From CBDFHC01 sp965247585 (GTDB lineage: Bacteria; Chloroflexota; Dehalococcoidia; Lucifugimonadales; GCA-2712585): 64,000 nucleotides of DNA. Both the position numbers and the translations under genes were made by a program. The notes under the pieces were generated by a model. It was not told where the DNA came from and did no database searches. It saw only the letters and a program-made list of their open reading frames with translations. Shown piece by piece: positions 1-7,646 of this stretch. Position 1 is the stretch's first letter, and each line of letters begins with the position of its first letter. Location: the NCBI GenBank assembly GCA_965247585.1, contig CBDFHC010000003.1, forward strand, positions 434,001 through 498,000, written 5' to 3'.

Positions 1-256
1 CCGTGAGCCGCGCCCGGAACTCCTCCTCCGCCTGCGCCTTGATGCGGCGACGGTCCCCGTCCGCCTGGTTCAGAATGTCGTCTTTCTTGGCTATCACTTC
101 CTGCGCCGCCTTCACGTCCTGCGGTATGGATAGCCTTAGCTGGTCCATCAACTCCTGGACTTTCTTCGCGTCCAATAGCGTGCGCTGGGTAGCGGGTACC
201 CTGAGACTAGTGCTGATTAGTGCTTCCAACCGATCAATAATGTTGACTATTTCCAT
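1..256 (-). CDS. Coiled-coil conserved protein, partial
   Basis: This is the N-terminal 85 residues of a gene that runs off the left edge of the window. The start ATG at 256-254 has a strong Shine-Dalgarno (GGAGGA) just upstream. The protein begins MEIVNIIDRLEALISTS and is rich in charged residues with heptad-like spacing, ending in an Arg/Glu-rich helix (RRRIKAQAEEEFRARL), so it is probably a coiled coil. It lies 30 bp downstream of coaD on the same strand and may share its transcript. It resembles short coiled-coil or ATP-synthase-b-like proteins that I recall beside coaD in Dehalococcoidia. No enzymatic motif is visible and I assign no function. Confidence 0.7.
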   Translation of the reverse strand, partial: MEIVNIIDRLEALISTSLRVPATQRTLLDAKKVQELMDQLRLSIPQDVKAAQEVIAKKDDILNQADGDRRRIKAQAEEEFRARLT

Positions 257-286
257 GGCTTCCTCCTTTCCAATATAGTGGCCAAT

Positions 287-772
287 CTACTTGGGCAACC
301 CCATCTTCTCCTGTATCGCACTGGCCACGCGCGGCGACACCAGGGATCCTACATCACCGCCCAGACCCGCCACCTCCTTCAGGAGGCTGGAGCTTACAAA
401 CTGGTACTCCAGGCTGGTCATTAGGCAAACGAGCTCGACGTCCGGGGCCAGCTTCTTATTCATAAAGGCCATCCCGTATTCGTATTCGAAGTCCGAGCCG
501 CCTCGAAGCCCCCTCACAATCACCTTGGCCCCCTTGCGCCGGGCATAATCAACCACCAGGCAATCAAATGTGTCCACCTCCACGTTCGTCAGCTCTGTTA
601 TGGACTCCTTGAACAGCTTCACCCGTTCGTCTATCGTGAAAAGCTGGCCCTTCGCCGGGTTCGAATATATGCATACGTACAGCTTGCTAAAGATATCCGC
701 CGCCCTGGTCACAACATCCATGTGACCCAGCGTCACAGGGTCAAACGTCCCCGGGTACACCGCCGTCGTCAT
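287..772 (-). CDS. coaD: Phosphopantetheine adenylyltransferase
   Basis: CoaD transfers AMP from ATP to 4'-phosphopantetheine, giving dephospho-CoA in the penultimate step of cytosolic coenzyme A synthesis. The 161-residue length is normal for the family. The nucleotidyltransferase motif TxGH-like block YPGTFDPVTLGHMDVV is at residues 6-21, and the family block VRGLRGGSDFEYE follows near residue 88. The start ATG overlaps the end of rsmD by four bases, so the two are translationally coupled, the usual bacterial rsmD-coaD order. Its codons are G-ending, as expected for a minus-strand gene in this part of the window. The identification is firm. Confidence 0.97.
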   Translation of the reverse strand: MTTAVYPGTFDPVTLGHMDVVTRAADIFSKLYVCIYSNPAKGQLFTIDERVKLFKESITELTNVEVDTFDCLVVDYARRKGAKVIVRGLRGGSDFEYEYGMAFMNKKLAPDVELVCLMTSLEYQFVSSSLLKEVAGLGGDVGSLVSPRVASAIQEKMGLPK

Positions 773-1323
773 AGCACCGGACCTGCCGTGAAAACGTCCA
801 GCGCGCTGTCGCCGTACCGCCGGCTCTCGCCCCGGAGCAGCCCGCCGTAGCTGAGCTCCAGCGTAACCCTCTTTGAGTGGCCTACCACCACTTTTCCACC
901 GTCCTCCACAAGCTCCTGTTCATCTATTGCCTCCAACACCGGTCCCAACTCCTCCAACCGGTACGGCGGGTCCATCAGCACCACCCGGTACGGACCTGCC
1001 AGCACACCCACCGCCCGCTCCACCCTCCGGCACAAGACTTGCGCCCGGTCTCCAAAACCCGTTGTCTCCAGGTTGGTCCTGATCACGCTGCACTGCTTTG
1101 AGCTCATCTCCACAAAGTCCGCCCACGCCGCGCCGCGGCTCAACGCCTCTATCCCCAGCGAGCCCGTCCCCGCGAAGAGGTCTAGCACCCTCGCGTCTGG
1201 GAGAATATGAGGCCCCAAAATGTTGAAAACGGCGCTACGCACCAGGTCTGAGGTTGGCCTCGCCCCGGCTATGGCCGGGGCTGCCAGCCTCCTCCCACGC
1301 GCCGTCCCGCCGGTTACACGCAT
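769..1323 (-). CDS. rsmD: 16S rRNA (guanine-966 N2) methyltransferase
   Basis: RsmD methylates G966 of 16S rRNA (E. coli numbering) in the assembled 30S subunit, using S-adenosylmethionine. The 184-residue protein starts MRVTGGTARGRRL, the family's usual N-terminus. It carries the SAM-binding motif LDLFAGTGSLGIEALSRGA at about residues 47-65 and the catalytic N6/N2-methyltransferase tetrapeptide DPPY near residue 118. Its stop overlaps the coaD start (ATGA arrangement). The start codon faces a 367-bp intergenic region shared with greA, so the two are divergently transcribed. Confidence 0.95.
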   Translation of the reverse strand: MRVTGGTARGRRLAAPAIAGARPTSDLVRSAVFNILGPHILPDARVLDLFAGTGSLGIEALSRGAAWADFVEMSSKQCSVIRTNLETTGFGDRAQVLCRRVERAVGVLAGPYRVVLMDPPYRLEELGPVLEAIDEQELVEDGGKVVVGHSKRVTLELSYGGLLRGESRRYGDSALDVFTAGPVL

Positions 1324-1587
1324 TTGGACTGGTTCCGCAATTGTATTGCCCCCATTTCCGTCCAGTAAATAGTTATGTTCATTGATTTAAACGAGTTTGT
1401 TGCACGTCTGTCCGCTCATCCCCGCCGGATCGTCTGATCATATCAACCCACCGCGCCCATATCCTCTTCCCGTGGCACGGCAGCGAATTCGTGAGTCCGG
1501 CTCCCAGGAAAATTCGAAGAATTGGAGGCCTACTACAAATATTTGGCGGGGCTGGCGGCCTGGGGAATCCCCCGTCCAACCCCCTGC

Positions 1588-1616
1588 TTTACAGTTCCTT
1601 GCCCTTAAACTAAAAT
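1588..1616 (+). promoter_or_regulatory. Sigma-70-type promoter for greA
   Basis: A -35 box TTTACA (1588-1593) and a -10 box TAAAAT (1611-1616) are separated by exactly 17 bases, 75 bp upstream of greA. The rest of 1324-1690 holds no gene I can support; short frames there have no coding character. Confidence 0.65.
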
Positions 1617-1690
1617 ACGCCTGACTGGGTTGCTTCCCGCCTGGACGCGGGGCCTAGTCCTTTTGTCTTTATGGAGCATGGAGGTCTACC

Positions 1691-2161
1691 TTGGCCGAAC
1701 CTACTTATCTTACGCCCGGAGGTCTAACCAAGCTGCGCGAAGAACTGGAGACCTTCCGCACCGCCCGGCGCCAGGACGTGGCCGCTCGCATCCAACGCGC
1801 TAACTCCATTGGCGGTACCGTGGATAACGCCGAGTACGAAGAGGCCAAAAAGGAGCAGGCCTTCATTGAAGGACACATCCTGGACCTAGACAAGATCATC
1901 AACAACTCAAAGATCATTGATCCTAATAATAAACCTTCCGGCACCGTCCAGATTGGCTCCAAGGTCAAAGTCCTCAACCAGAGCCGAAAAAAGCGTGATG
2001 TTTACCAGATACTCGGCAGCCCGGAGGCGAACCCAGCCAAGGGCAAAATCTCTAACGTATCGCCAATAGGTCAGGCCCTGCTGGGTAAGCACGTTGGCGA
2101 GGTAGCTGTGGTCAAGGTCCCCGCCGGCACCATAAATCTAGAAGTCCTGGAGATCAACTAA
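1691..2161 (+). CDS. greA: Transcription elongation factor GreA
   Basis: GreA enters the secondary channel of RNA polymerase and stimulates cleavage of backtracked transcripts. The 156-residue length is typical. The N-terminal coiled coil (residues about 1-75) includes the tip motif with acidic residues in DNAEYEEAKKEQAF. The C-terminal FKBP-like domain ends in the family pattern SPIGQALLGKHVGEVAVVKVP. Translation starts at TTG 1691: a GGAGG stands eight bases upstream, and the sequence MAEPTYLTPGGLTKLREEL aligns with the normal family start. A consensus-like promoter lies at 1588-1616. Confidence 0.95.
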   Translation: MAEPTYLTPGGLTKLREELETFRTARRQDVAARIQRANSIGGTVDNAEYEEAKKEQAFIEGHILDLDKIINNSKIIDPNNKPSGTVQIGSKVKVLNQSRKKRDVYQILGSPEANPAKGKISNVSPIGQALLGKHVGEVAVVKVPAGTINLEVLEIN

Positions 2162-2247
2162 TAGGCTCTGCCACGGGACCCGGTCCGCCGGCCTCCACCA
2201 GCGGTCTCCTTGCCAGCCGGCGGCAAAAGTTAGCCCGGCTTCGGGAT

Positions 2248-3684
2248 ATGGGCATTGACCCCTTCCCGCCTCGATACCGTTGCTCTCATACGCTGGACGA
2301 GGCCCGCTCACTGTTCCTCCAGTCCGAAGCTTCCGGCGGCGCCGGCGCCCGTAGCGAATCAGTCTCCTTAGCCGGTCGCGTCCTGGCCGTCCGCGGCATG
2401 GGCCGAAACACCTTCATTGACCTGCGAGACGGCTCCGGCAGCCTCCAGGTCCAGCTCCGCCGCGACCTCCTGGAGGACCAGTACGCCCTCCTCAAGGAGC
2501 TGGATATCGGTGACTTCATAGGCGTGGCCGGCCCCGTCATGCGCACCCGCACCCAGGAAGTCACCGTGGAAGCCCACCAGTTCACCTTCCTGGCAAAGGC
2601 CCTGCGCCCCCTGCCCGAGAAGTGGCACGGCCTCCGCGACGTCGAGGTCCGCTACCGCCAGCGGCACCTGGACCTCATCTCCAACTACGAAGAGGTTATG
2701 CCCGTCTTCGTGAAGCGCAGCCGTATCATAGACGCCATCCGAGCCTTCATGAACGGCCGCGGCTTCCTGGAGGTGGATACCCCCGTCCTTGTTCCCGTTC
2801 CCGCCGGCGCCCTGGCGCGTCCCTTCGCCACCCATCACCACTCCCTGGACCGCCAGCTTTTCATGCGCATCGCCACCGAGCTTTACCTCAAACGGCTCAT
2901 CGTCGGCGGCTTCGATAGGGTCTACGAGATCGGCCGTGTTTTCCGAAACGAGGGTCTGGACCAGGACCACAACCCGGAGTTCACCCTGCTGGAGAGCTAT
3001 CAGGCCTACGCCGACTACAACGACATCATGGAGCTGGTTGAGGAGTTGGTGTCCACTGCGGCCCGGGAAGTCCTGGGCAGTACCACCGTCCGCTTCCACG
3101 ACAACGAGATAGACTTCGCGCCTCCCTGGCCACGGCTCCCCTTCACTGACGCGGTGCACCAGCGCTCCGGCATTGACGTCACCCCTTATATCACCGGTGA
3201 CGCCGACTTCGCGGCTCTGGCCGTTGAGGCCCGTGAGAAGGGCTTCGACATACCGGAGGCCCCGGCCCACCGCGCCCTGGACAAGCTCCTATCCCTGGCT
3301 GTGGAGCCCCACCTCGTCCAGCCAACCTTTATCGTTGACTACCCTATGGTCATGTCCCCCCTGGCCAAGCAGAAGCCCGGCCAGCCCGCCCTGGTGGAGC
3401 GCTTTGAGGCCTTCGCCGGGGCGTTGGAGATCGCCAACTCCTTCACCGAGCTGAATGACCCCGACGAGCAGCGCCGCCGCTTCGCCCTCCAGGAGCAGGT
3501 GCGCATGGAGTTCGATGACGAAGAGGCCGACCGCACAGACGAAGACTTCCTCCAGGCGCTGGAGTACGGCATGCCTCCTACAGGCGGCCTTGGCATCGGC
3601 ATTGACCGGCTGGTCATGCTCCTCACCGGCCAGCCCACCATCCGTGACGTGATGCTCTTCCCCCAGCTCCGCTCCAAGGACTAG
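2248..3684 (+). CDS. lysS: Lysyl-tRNA synthetase, class II
   Basis: LysS charges tRNA-Lys with lysine. An OB-fold anticodon-binding domain (about residues 45-140) precedes the class II catalytic core. Motif 2 is YEIGRVFRNEGLDQDHNPEF near residue 230, and motif 3 is GLGIGIDRLVMLLTG near the C-terminus. The 478 residues from ATG 2248 omit the family's usual first helix. The frame is open upstream and encodes a family-like RRQKLARLRD just before the ATG, but between greA and this point it has no ATG, GTG or TTG. Either translation starts at 2248 or an unusual start is used. The gene follows greA by 86 bp and is three bases from serS, so the three probably form one operon. Codons are strongly C-ending. 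Confidence 0.95.
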   Translation: MGIDPFPPRYRCSHTLDEARSLFLQSEASGGAGARSESVSLAGRVLAVRGMGRNTFIDLRDGSGSLQVQLRRDLLEDQYALLKELDIGDFIGVAGPVMRTRTQEVTVEAHQFTFLAKALRPLPEKWHGLRDVEVRYRQRHLDLISNYEEVMPVFVKRSRIIDAIRAFMNGRGFLEVDTPVLVPVPAGALARPFATHHHSLDRQLFMRIATELYLKRLIVGGFDRVYEIGRVFRNEGLDQDHNPEFTLLESYQAYADYNDIMELVEELVSTAAREVLGSTTVRFHDNEIDFAPPWPRLPFTDAVHQRSGIDVTPYITGDADFAALAVEAREKGFDIPEAPAHRALDKLLSLAVEPHLVQPTFIVDYPMVMSPLAKQKPGQPALVERFEAFAGALEIANSFTELNDPDEQRRRFALQEQVRMEFDDEEADRTDEDFLQALEYGMPPTGGLGIGIDRLVMLLTGQPTIRDVMLFPQLRSKD

Positions 3685-3686
3685 CC

Positions 3687-4952
3687 GTGCTCTCCATCGA
3701 ACTAATCCGGCGCGACCCGGACGGTGTGCGTCGAGCCCTTCAGCGCCGGGGTGAGGACCCGGACATGGACCAAATCCTCTCCCTGGACGAGGAACGCCGG
3801 CGCATCATCGTCGAAGGCGACGCCCTCCGCGCCCAGCGCAACGAGGTCAGCCGTGAAATTGGCCGCATGTCCGGCGACCGTTCGGAGTTGGTCGCCCAGA
3901 TGCGTCAGGTGGGCAACAAGATATCTGACCTGGAAGCGCAACAAAAGTCCATCGAGGAGCAGCTCCACCAAATCCTCCTCCAGCTTCCCAACCTCCCCGG
4001 GGACGACGTCCCGGACGGCCTCGACGAAGAGCATAACGTAGTGGTCCGCTCTTGGGGCCAGCCCCGCACCTTCGATTTCCCACCCCTCCCCCACTGGGAC
4101 CTGGGCGAGAAGCTGGGCATCATAGACTTTCAACGTGGCGTCAAGCTCTCCGGCTCCAGATTCTTCGTCCTCATGGGCCGGGGCGCCCGGCTGGAGCGCG
4201 CCCTCACCGCCCTGATGCTGGACCTCCATACCGATAAGCACGGCTACTCCGAGACCACACTCCCCATCTTGGTCCGCCGCGACGTCATGGAGGGTTCTGG
4301 CAACCTTCCCAAGTTCGGCGACAACCTCTACCACGACGACGAAGACGACCTCTGGCTGGTCCCCACCGCCGAAGTCCCCCTCACCAACCTCCACCGAGAC
4401 GAAATCCTTCCTCTCGGCGCGCTGCCCATCAAGTACGTGGCCTCCACCGCCTGCTTCCGCCGCGAGAAGGCCGCCGCCGGCCGGGATACCCGCGGCATCA
4501 AGCGCGTCCACCAGTTCCAGAAGGTGGAGCTATATAAATTCGTGGAGCCGGACCGCTCCGAGGTCGAGCTACAAGCCCTGGTCTCTGAAGCCGAAGCAGT
4601 GTGCAAGCTGCTGGAGCTACCGTACCGTGTCCTCCAGCTCTGCGCCGGGGAACTGGGCTTTGCCTCCGCCAAGTCCTACGACCTGGAGATGTGGGCCCCA
4701 GGCTCCAACGAGTGGCTGGAGGTCAGCTCCTGCTCCAACTGCATGGACTTCCAGGCCCGCCGGTCCGCCATCCGCTACCGGCCCAAGGAAGGCGCCTCAC
4801 CGGAGCACGTCCACACCCTCAACGGCTCCGGCCTCGCTCTGCCTCGGGTGATAATCGCGCTTCTGGAGAACGGGCAGCAGCCGGACGGCTCCGTCCTAAT
4901 CCCGGCGGCCCTGCGACCCTACACCGGCTTCGACGTCATCTATCCTGCATAG
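3687..4952 (+). CDS. serS: Seryl-tRNA synthetase
   Basis: SerS charges tRNA-Ser and tRNA-Sec with serine. Its N-terminal long antiparallel coiled-coil arm (about residues 28-100) binds the tRNA variable arm. The class II core shows motif 2, FRREKAAAGRDTRGIKRVHQF, and motif 3, NGSGLALPRVIIALLENGQQ. The 421-residue length is normal. The start is GTG 3687, three bases after the lysS stop, giving the standard MLSIELIRRDPDGVRRAL. The 3' end overlaps by 17 bp the convergent membrane-protein gene at 4936-5619. If the organism makes selenocysteine (see the DUF3179 gene), this enzyme would also supply Ser-tRNA-Sec. Confidence 0.96.
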   Translation: MLSIELIRRDPDGVRRALQRRGEDPDMDQILSLDEERRRIIVEGDALRAQRNEVSREIGRMSGDRSELVAQMRQVGNKISDLEAQQKSIEEQLHQILLQLPNLPGDDVPDGLDEEHNVVVRSWGQPRTFDFPPLPHWDLGEKLGIIDFQRGVKLSGSRFFVLMGRGARLERALTALMLDLHTDKHGYSETTLPILVRRDVMEGSGNLPKFGDNLYHDDEDDLWLVPTAEVPLTNLHRDEILPLGALPIKYVASTACFRREKAAAGRDTRGIKRVHQFQKVELYKFVEPDRSEVELQALVSEAEAVCKLLELPYRVLQLCAGELGFASAKSYDLEMWAPGSNEWLEVSSCSNCMDFQARRSAIRYRPKEGASPEHVHTLNGSGLALPRVIIALLENGQQPDGSVLIPAALRPYTGFDVIYPA

Positions 4953-5619
4953 CGGACTGCCGCCCTGGCAGCAGGAGGCCCAACCCCTTGGGTATTCGCC
5001 AGGCTGTGTATACCGCCAGGCCGACCCAGAGTGTGTCCCAGCCGCTGAACACGATGGTGAAGTCGTCTATGAAAAAGTCTATAACGTCCTTCGAGAACCA
5101 GGAGACGTCGGAGGCGGCAGCCTCCCCCAACTGCTCTCGTACCGCCTCTTTCAGGGAGTGGACATAGGCGAAATATTTCCCAACCACGATTCCCAAAACC
5201 GCCGAGAGCGCGGCTATCCCTTGGTAGGGGACACCCCTCTTGCCTCCCGTAATCCAGAGCACTGCAAACCCCGCCAGACCCCCCATTCCCCAAGCCAGAA
5301 ACCCTATCCCATAGCCAGTAGCTATGATGATGAACCCCCAGATTACACCTCCCAGGACTGCCGCCCCTGCTCCTCCGGCCAGCGCCACCAACAGGGACGC
5401 GCCCGTGGGTCGCTCCGCCTCCGCAGCTTCCACCAGATCGGCATGTAGGGCCGCTATCACTTCAGCGGCGTCGCCCCGCGACATCCCCATCTCTGCAAGG
5501 TTTCGCTCTATCGCCGCGTCGTCCAGGCCATTTTGTATCTGCTCGACCACAAAGGCATAGAGCTTAGCGGTCTCCTCTTCGCTCAGCTCGCCCTCTTCCC
5601 TCGTGTAATCTTCTGCCAT
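4936..5619 (-). CDS. Hypothetical membrane protein with acidic N-terminal helical domain
   Basis: This is a 227-residue protein read from ATG 5619, which has GGAGG nine bases upstream. A longer frame reaches 5751 but lacks a comparable ribosome binding site. Residues 1-70 are soluble and acidic (AEDYTREEGELSEEETAK, then a UBA-like or helical block with LAEMGMSRGDAAEVI). Three or four hydrophobic segments follow (about residues 75-125, 137-160 and near the C-terminus), with a stretch (VIDFFIDDFTIVFSGWDTLW) between the last two. The arrangement suggests an integral membrane protein of unknown function. It is convergent with serS and overlaps its end. I do not recognise the family. Confidence 0.7.
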   Translation of the reverse strand: MAEDYTREEGELSEEETAKLYAFVVEQIQNGLDDAAIERNLAEMGMSRGDAAEVIAALHADLVEAAEAERPTGASLLVALAGGAGAAVLGGVIWGFIIIATGYGIGFLAWGMGGLAGFAVLWITGGKRGVPYQGIAALSAVLGIVVGKYFAYVHSLKEAVREQLGEAAASDVSWFSKDVIDFFIDDFTIVFSGWDTLWVGLAVYTAWRIPKGLGLLLPGRQSAMQDR

Positions 5620-5850
5620 GAGAAGCGCCTCCGAGGTGTGTGATCCTCTCCGTGAGAGCCCTTGCCTGAGATTCCCTATATCAAAATTGGGGTGCCCACA
5701 AACCCTGCCTTGCCCGATGATGATGCTAGCGACGTATAGGAACCAGGTCAAACGGCCTATTTTTCGCTACTGGACTAACTGTTGACGTGGCAATTCGTGG
5801 TCTGTCCCCATTTATAACAATTTCTGGGCCAGATATGGCCATTGCCCGCG

Positions 5851-5976
5851 TTAAACCGCTTCATCGGGGTGCCCGCCCGCCCTCTCGCTCTTTCCGATGT
5901 AATGGCGCTTTCCTTCATCGTCCACCAGGGCGTAGAAACCATAAAAGCTAGGTTCCCGAGCTATGGTTGACTCACT
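5851..5976 (-). pseudogene. Short remnant of a DUF6788-like protein
   Basis: A 41-codon open stretch without a usable start encodes FYGFYALVDDEGKRHYIGKS, which looks like the conserved core of small proteins reading 'GPYWYAYYREDGKLRKRYIGK'. The same frame upstream is closed by a stop at 5977-5979. I read it as gene debris. The family assignment is from memory and tentative. Confidence 0.3.
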
Positions 5977-5979
5977 CTA

Positions 5980-7040
5980 ATGCTGAACTTGCAGAACGGA
6001 CCATCTCCGTCCGCATGGACCGGCAGGCCCTTTATGTTGCGGTTTCTTGGAGCTGGTTAAGACTTCTCAGTCTTCCATGCCTTGCGCTTCCGCGTAATCT
6101 CAGTAATTTGCCGAAATACGACTCCCTCGTTCTCCGTGACCAGCTTCCTGTCTGCCATTCCTATAGGGTTGCGCCTAAGCCCTCCGGAATCCATCGTTTG
6201 TTAGGGTCGATTTCTTGCATTGTGTGCGGCCCTGCGACAGCACAATACGATAACCACTCCGAATTCCCTGGGCCTCACCTGTGACCTTCGGCCCTGCATC
6301 ACGGTCACCTTTGACGCTAGCCGCACCACCTTTTCCAGGTTAACCTGAAGATCACACAGGGACTCTCCTCCGTTCCCTCCAATCCGGTGGCTCACCTGAA
6401 GTCACGCCGCTAATCGGAAGCGGGTTTAAGGAGATGCCGCAGGCCCGGGACTCGCGCTCCCCTGCCGGTGGGGCTGTAGATATGTGGGCCACGGACTCTA
6501 GGTGACGGTCCCGTCCTTGGGAAGCGCCCCGGCTCCGCCGCGGCCTGCGCTGACACGGTGTCTCTGATGGTTGCGCTGCTAACAAATCGTCCAACGGCCA
6601 AAAAGCGCGCCCCGGGCCTTCCCTTGCGGGTGCTGGCGGACGCCGTTCTTCGAATCTCCGGCGTCGTTATCCTGGCGGCCCTGGTGGGCGCGTTCGCCCT
6701 GAAACCCCTGGCCAAAAGCCTCTTTGGGCTGCATAACCTGGTCCCCCTCCCCACCGTCCATCTCAGGGCCGATGCCCTACCCCAATTCTGCCGGTGGTCC
6801 CCTTCTTTGGCCTTGAGATACTGCTGGGTCTGCTTCAGGCCATCGTTTTCGCCGGGCACCGACTGGGCGCCCAAGCTCTTCTTCACGGTCGACCTGCGGT
6901 CGTCGGGGGAATATCGCTCCAGAGCTCCACCACCCTCCTGGACGCTACCGTCAAAGGAAGGCTGGAGCGCCTGGGCCATCGCCTCGGCGCCACCGCAACG
7001 TCCTCTCTGGACCGCCGATAACCCTCCTGGCAGAGGTATC
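5980..7040. other. Long region without a supportable gene
   Basis: Open frames exist on both strands (for example 6410-6979 minus and 6558-7124 plus), but they overlap each other, have no plausible ribosome binding site and show no recognisable motif. The plus frame contains one hydrophobic stretch at about 6655-6715. The + frame runs into tRNA-Ala, which argues against it being real. I see no repeat of the families found later in the window. Confidence 0.5.
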
Positions 7041-7044
7041 TCCC

Positions 7045-7074
7045 TTGCTACTACGCGGCCGTGCTTGCTATATT
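7045..7074 (+). promoter_or_regulatory. Promoter for tRNA-Ala
   Basis: TTGCTA (7045-7050) and TATATT (7069-7074) are separated by 18 bases and lie ten bases before the tRNA 5' end, a good fit to a housekeeping promoter. Confidence 0.55.
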
Positions 7075-7083
7075 TGTTGCCGT

Positions 7084-7159
7084 GGGGCTGTAGCTCAGCT
7101 GGGAGAGCGCTTCAATGGCATTGAAGAGGTACGGGGTTCGAGTCCCCGCAGCTCCACCA
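7084..7159 (+). tRNA. tRNA-Ala (anticodon GGC)
   Basis: A 76-nt cloverleaf with encoded CCA. The acceptor GGGGCTG pairs with CAGCTCC, with A73 and CCA at 7157-7159. The D arm is GCTCAGCTGGGAGAGC. The anticodon stem CTTCA/TGAAG holds loop ATGGCAT, so the anticodon is GGC and reads GCC. The T arm is CGGGG-TTCGAGT-CCCCG. It also has its own promoter at 7045-7074. Two decayed copies of a similar tRNA lie within the next 450 bp. Confidence 0.97.
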
Positions 7160-7169
7160 CCTCACCCCG

Positions 7170-7238
7170 TCGCCTCCCCCACAGAGCGTCCCGATAGCAT
7201 GGGGACGGTACGGGGGTTAGAACGCTCCGGCTCCACCG
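7170..7238 (+). pseudogene. tRNA-like relic 1
   Basis: The segment tracks tRNA-Ala from the D arm (ACAGAGCG against GGAGAGCG) through an anticodon arm, TCCCG-ATAGCAT-GGGGA with one mismatch, a variable region GGTACGGGG, and a 3' end CGGCTCCACC. The acceptor 5' strand is absent and the T arm is disrupted, so it cannot fold as a functional tRNA. Confidence 0.5.
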
Positions 7239-7309
7239 TAAATAGGGGGAGGGGTGTCTGTAGCATTCTCCAATCCAAGGAAGAGTGTAACAGTCAAAAC
7301 ACTGATTTG

Positions 7310-7455
7310 CTTTAAGTATTTGTTAAGGCAAATTTAAGACTATGTTGACAACTCGGAGGCGGGTGGAAGGTGTTACGGTGCTAAGGTGGTAGCTAGTCGG
7401 TGTTGAGGTAATGTTTACCGGTTGTTAACCGGCTGTTAAGGCTTCGTTAAGACAG
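7310..7455 (+). repeat. 11-bp-phased TGTTAAG repeat array
   Basis: Eleven imperfect 11-bp units occur in two blocks. Block 1 starts at 7310, 7321, 7332 and 7343 (CTTTAAG, TGTTAAG, ATTTAAG, TGTTGAC). Block 2 starts at 7379, 7390, 7401, 7412, 7423, 7434 and 7445 (TGCTAAG, TAGCTAG, TGTTGAG, TGTTTAC, TGTTAAC, TGTTAAG, CGTTAAG). One unit per helical turn places all sites on one DNA face, typical of cooperative protein binding. On the minus strand the core reads TTAACA, like a Pho-type operator; an initiator iteron array is the other possibility. No target gene is adjacent in the right orientation. Confidence 0.55.
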
Positions 7456-7529
7456 CTCATCCGGGCCCATCAATGTAGCGTTCCAGATGCTCTCCGGCAT
7501 CCGGAAGATGGATGGCTCCGGTACCGTCT

Positions 7530-7604
7530 TCCCCATCGGCCCACCGCGGAGAGCGTCCCGATAGCATCGGGAGGGACGGGGGTTCCAGCCCTCCCAGCAC
7601 CACC
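7530..7604 (+). pseudogene. tRNA-like relic 2
   Basis: This has a D-arm-like GGCCCACCGCGGAGAGC, a perfect anticodon arm TCCCG-ATAGCAT-CGGGA, a GTTCCAG T-loop-like stretch, and an end CCCAGCACCACC. The anticodon position reads AGC. The 5' acceptor strand does not pair with the 3' strand. It shares GAGCGTCCCGATAGCAT with relic 1, so both derive from the same ancestor. Confidence 0.5.
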
Positions 7605-7646
7605 GGTTTGTTCTACCGCGAATCACATAGGTCAGCTTTACCATCC

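Noticed and set aside
6558..7124. Plus-strand frame of 188 codons with a hydrophobic stretch.
   Set aside because: It reads through the tRNA-Ala gene and its promoter, lacks a ribosome binding site and a recognisable family, and overlaps an equally long minus frame.
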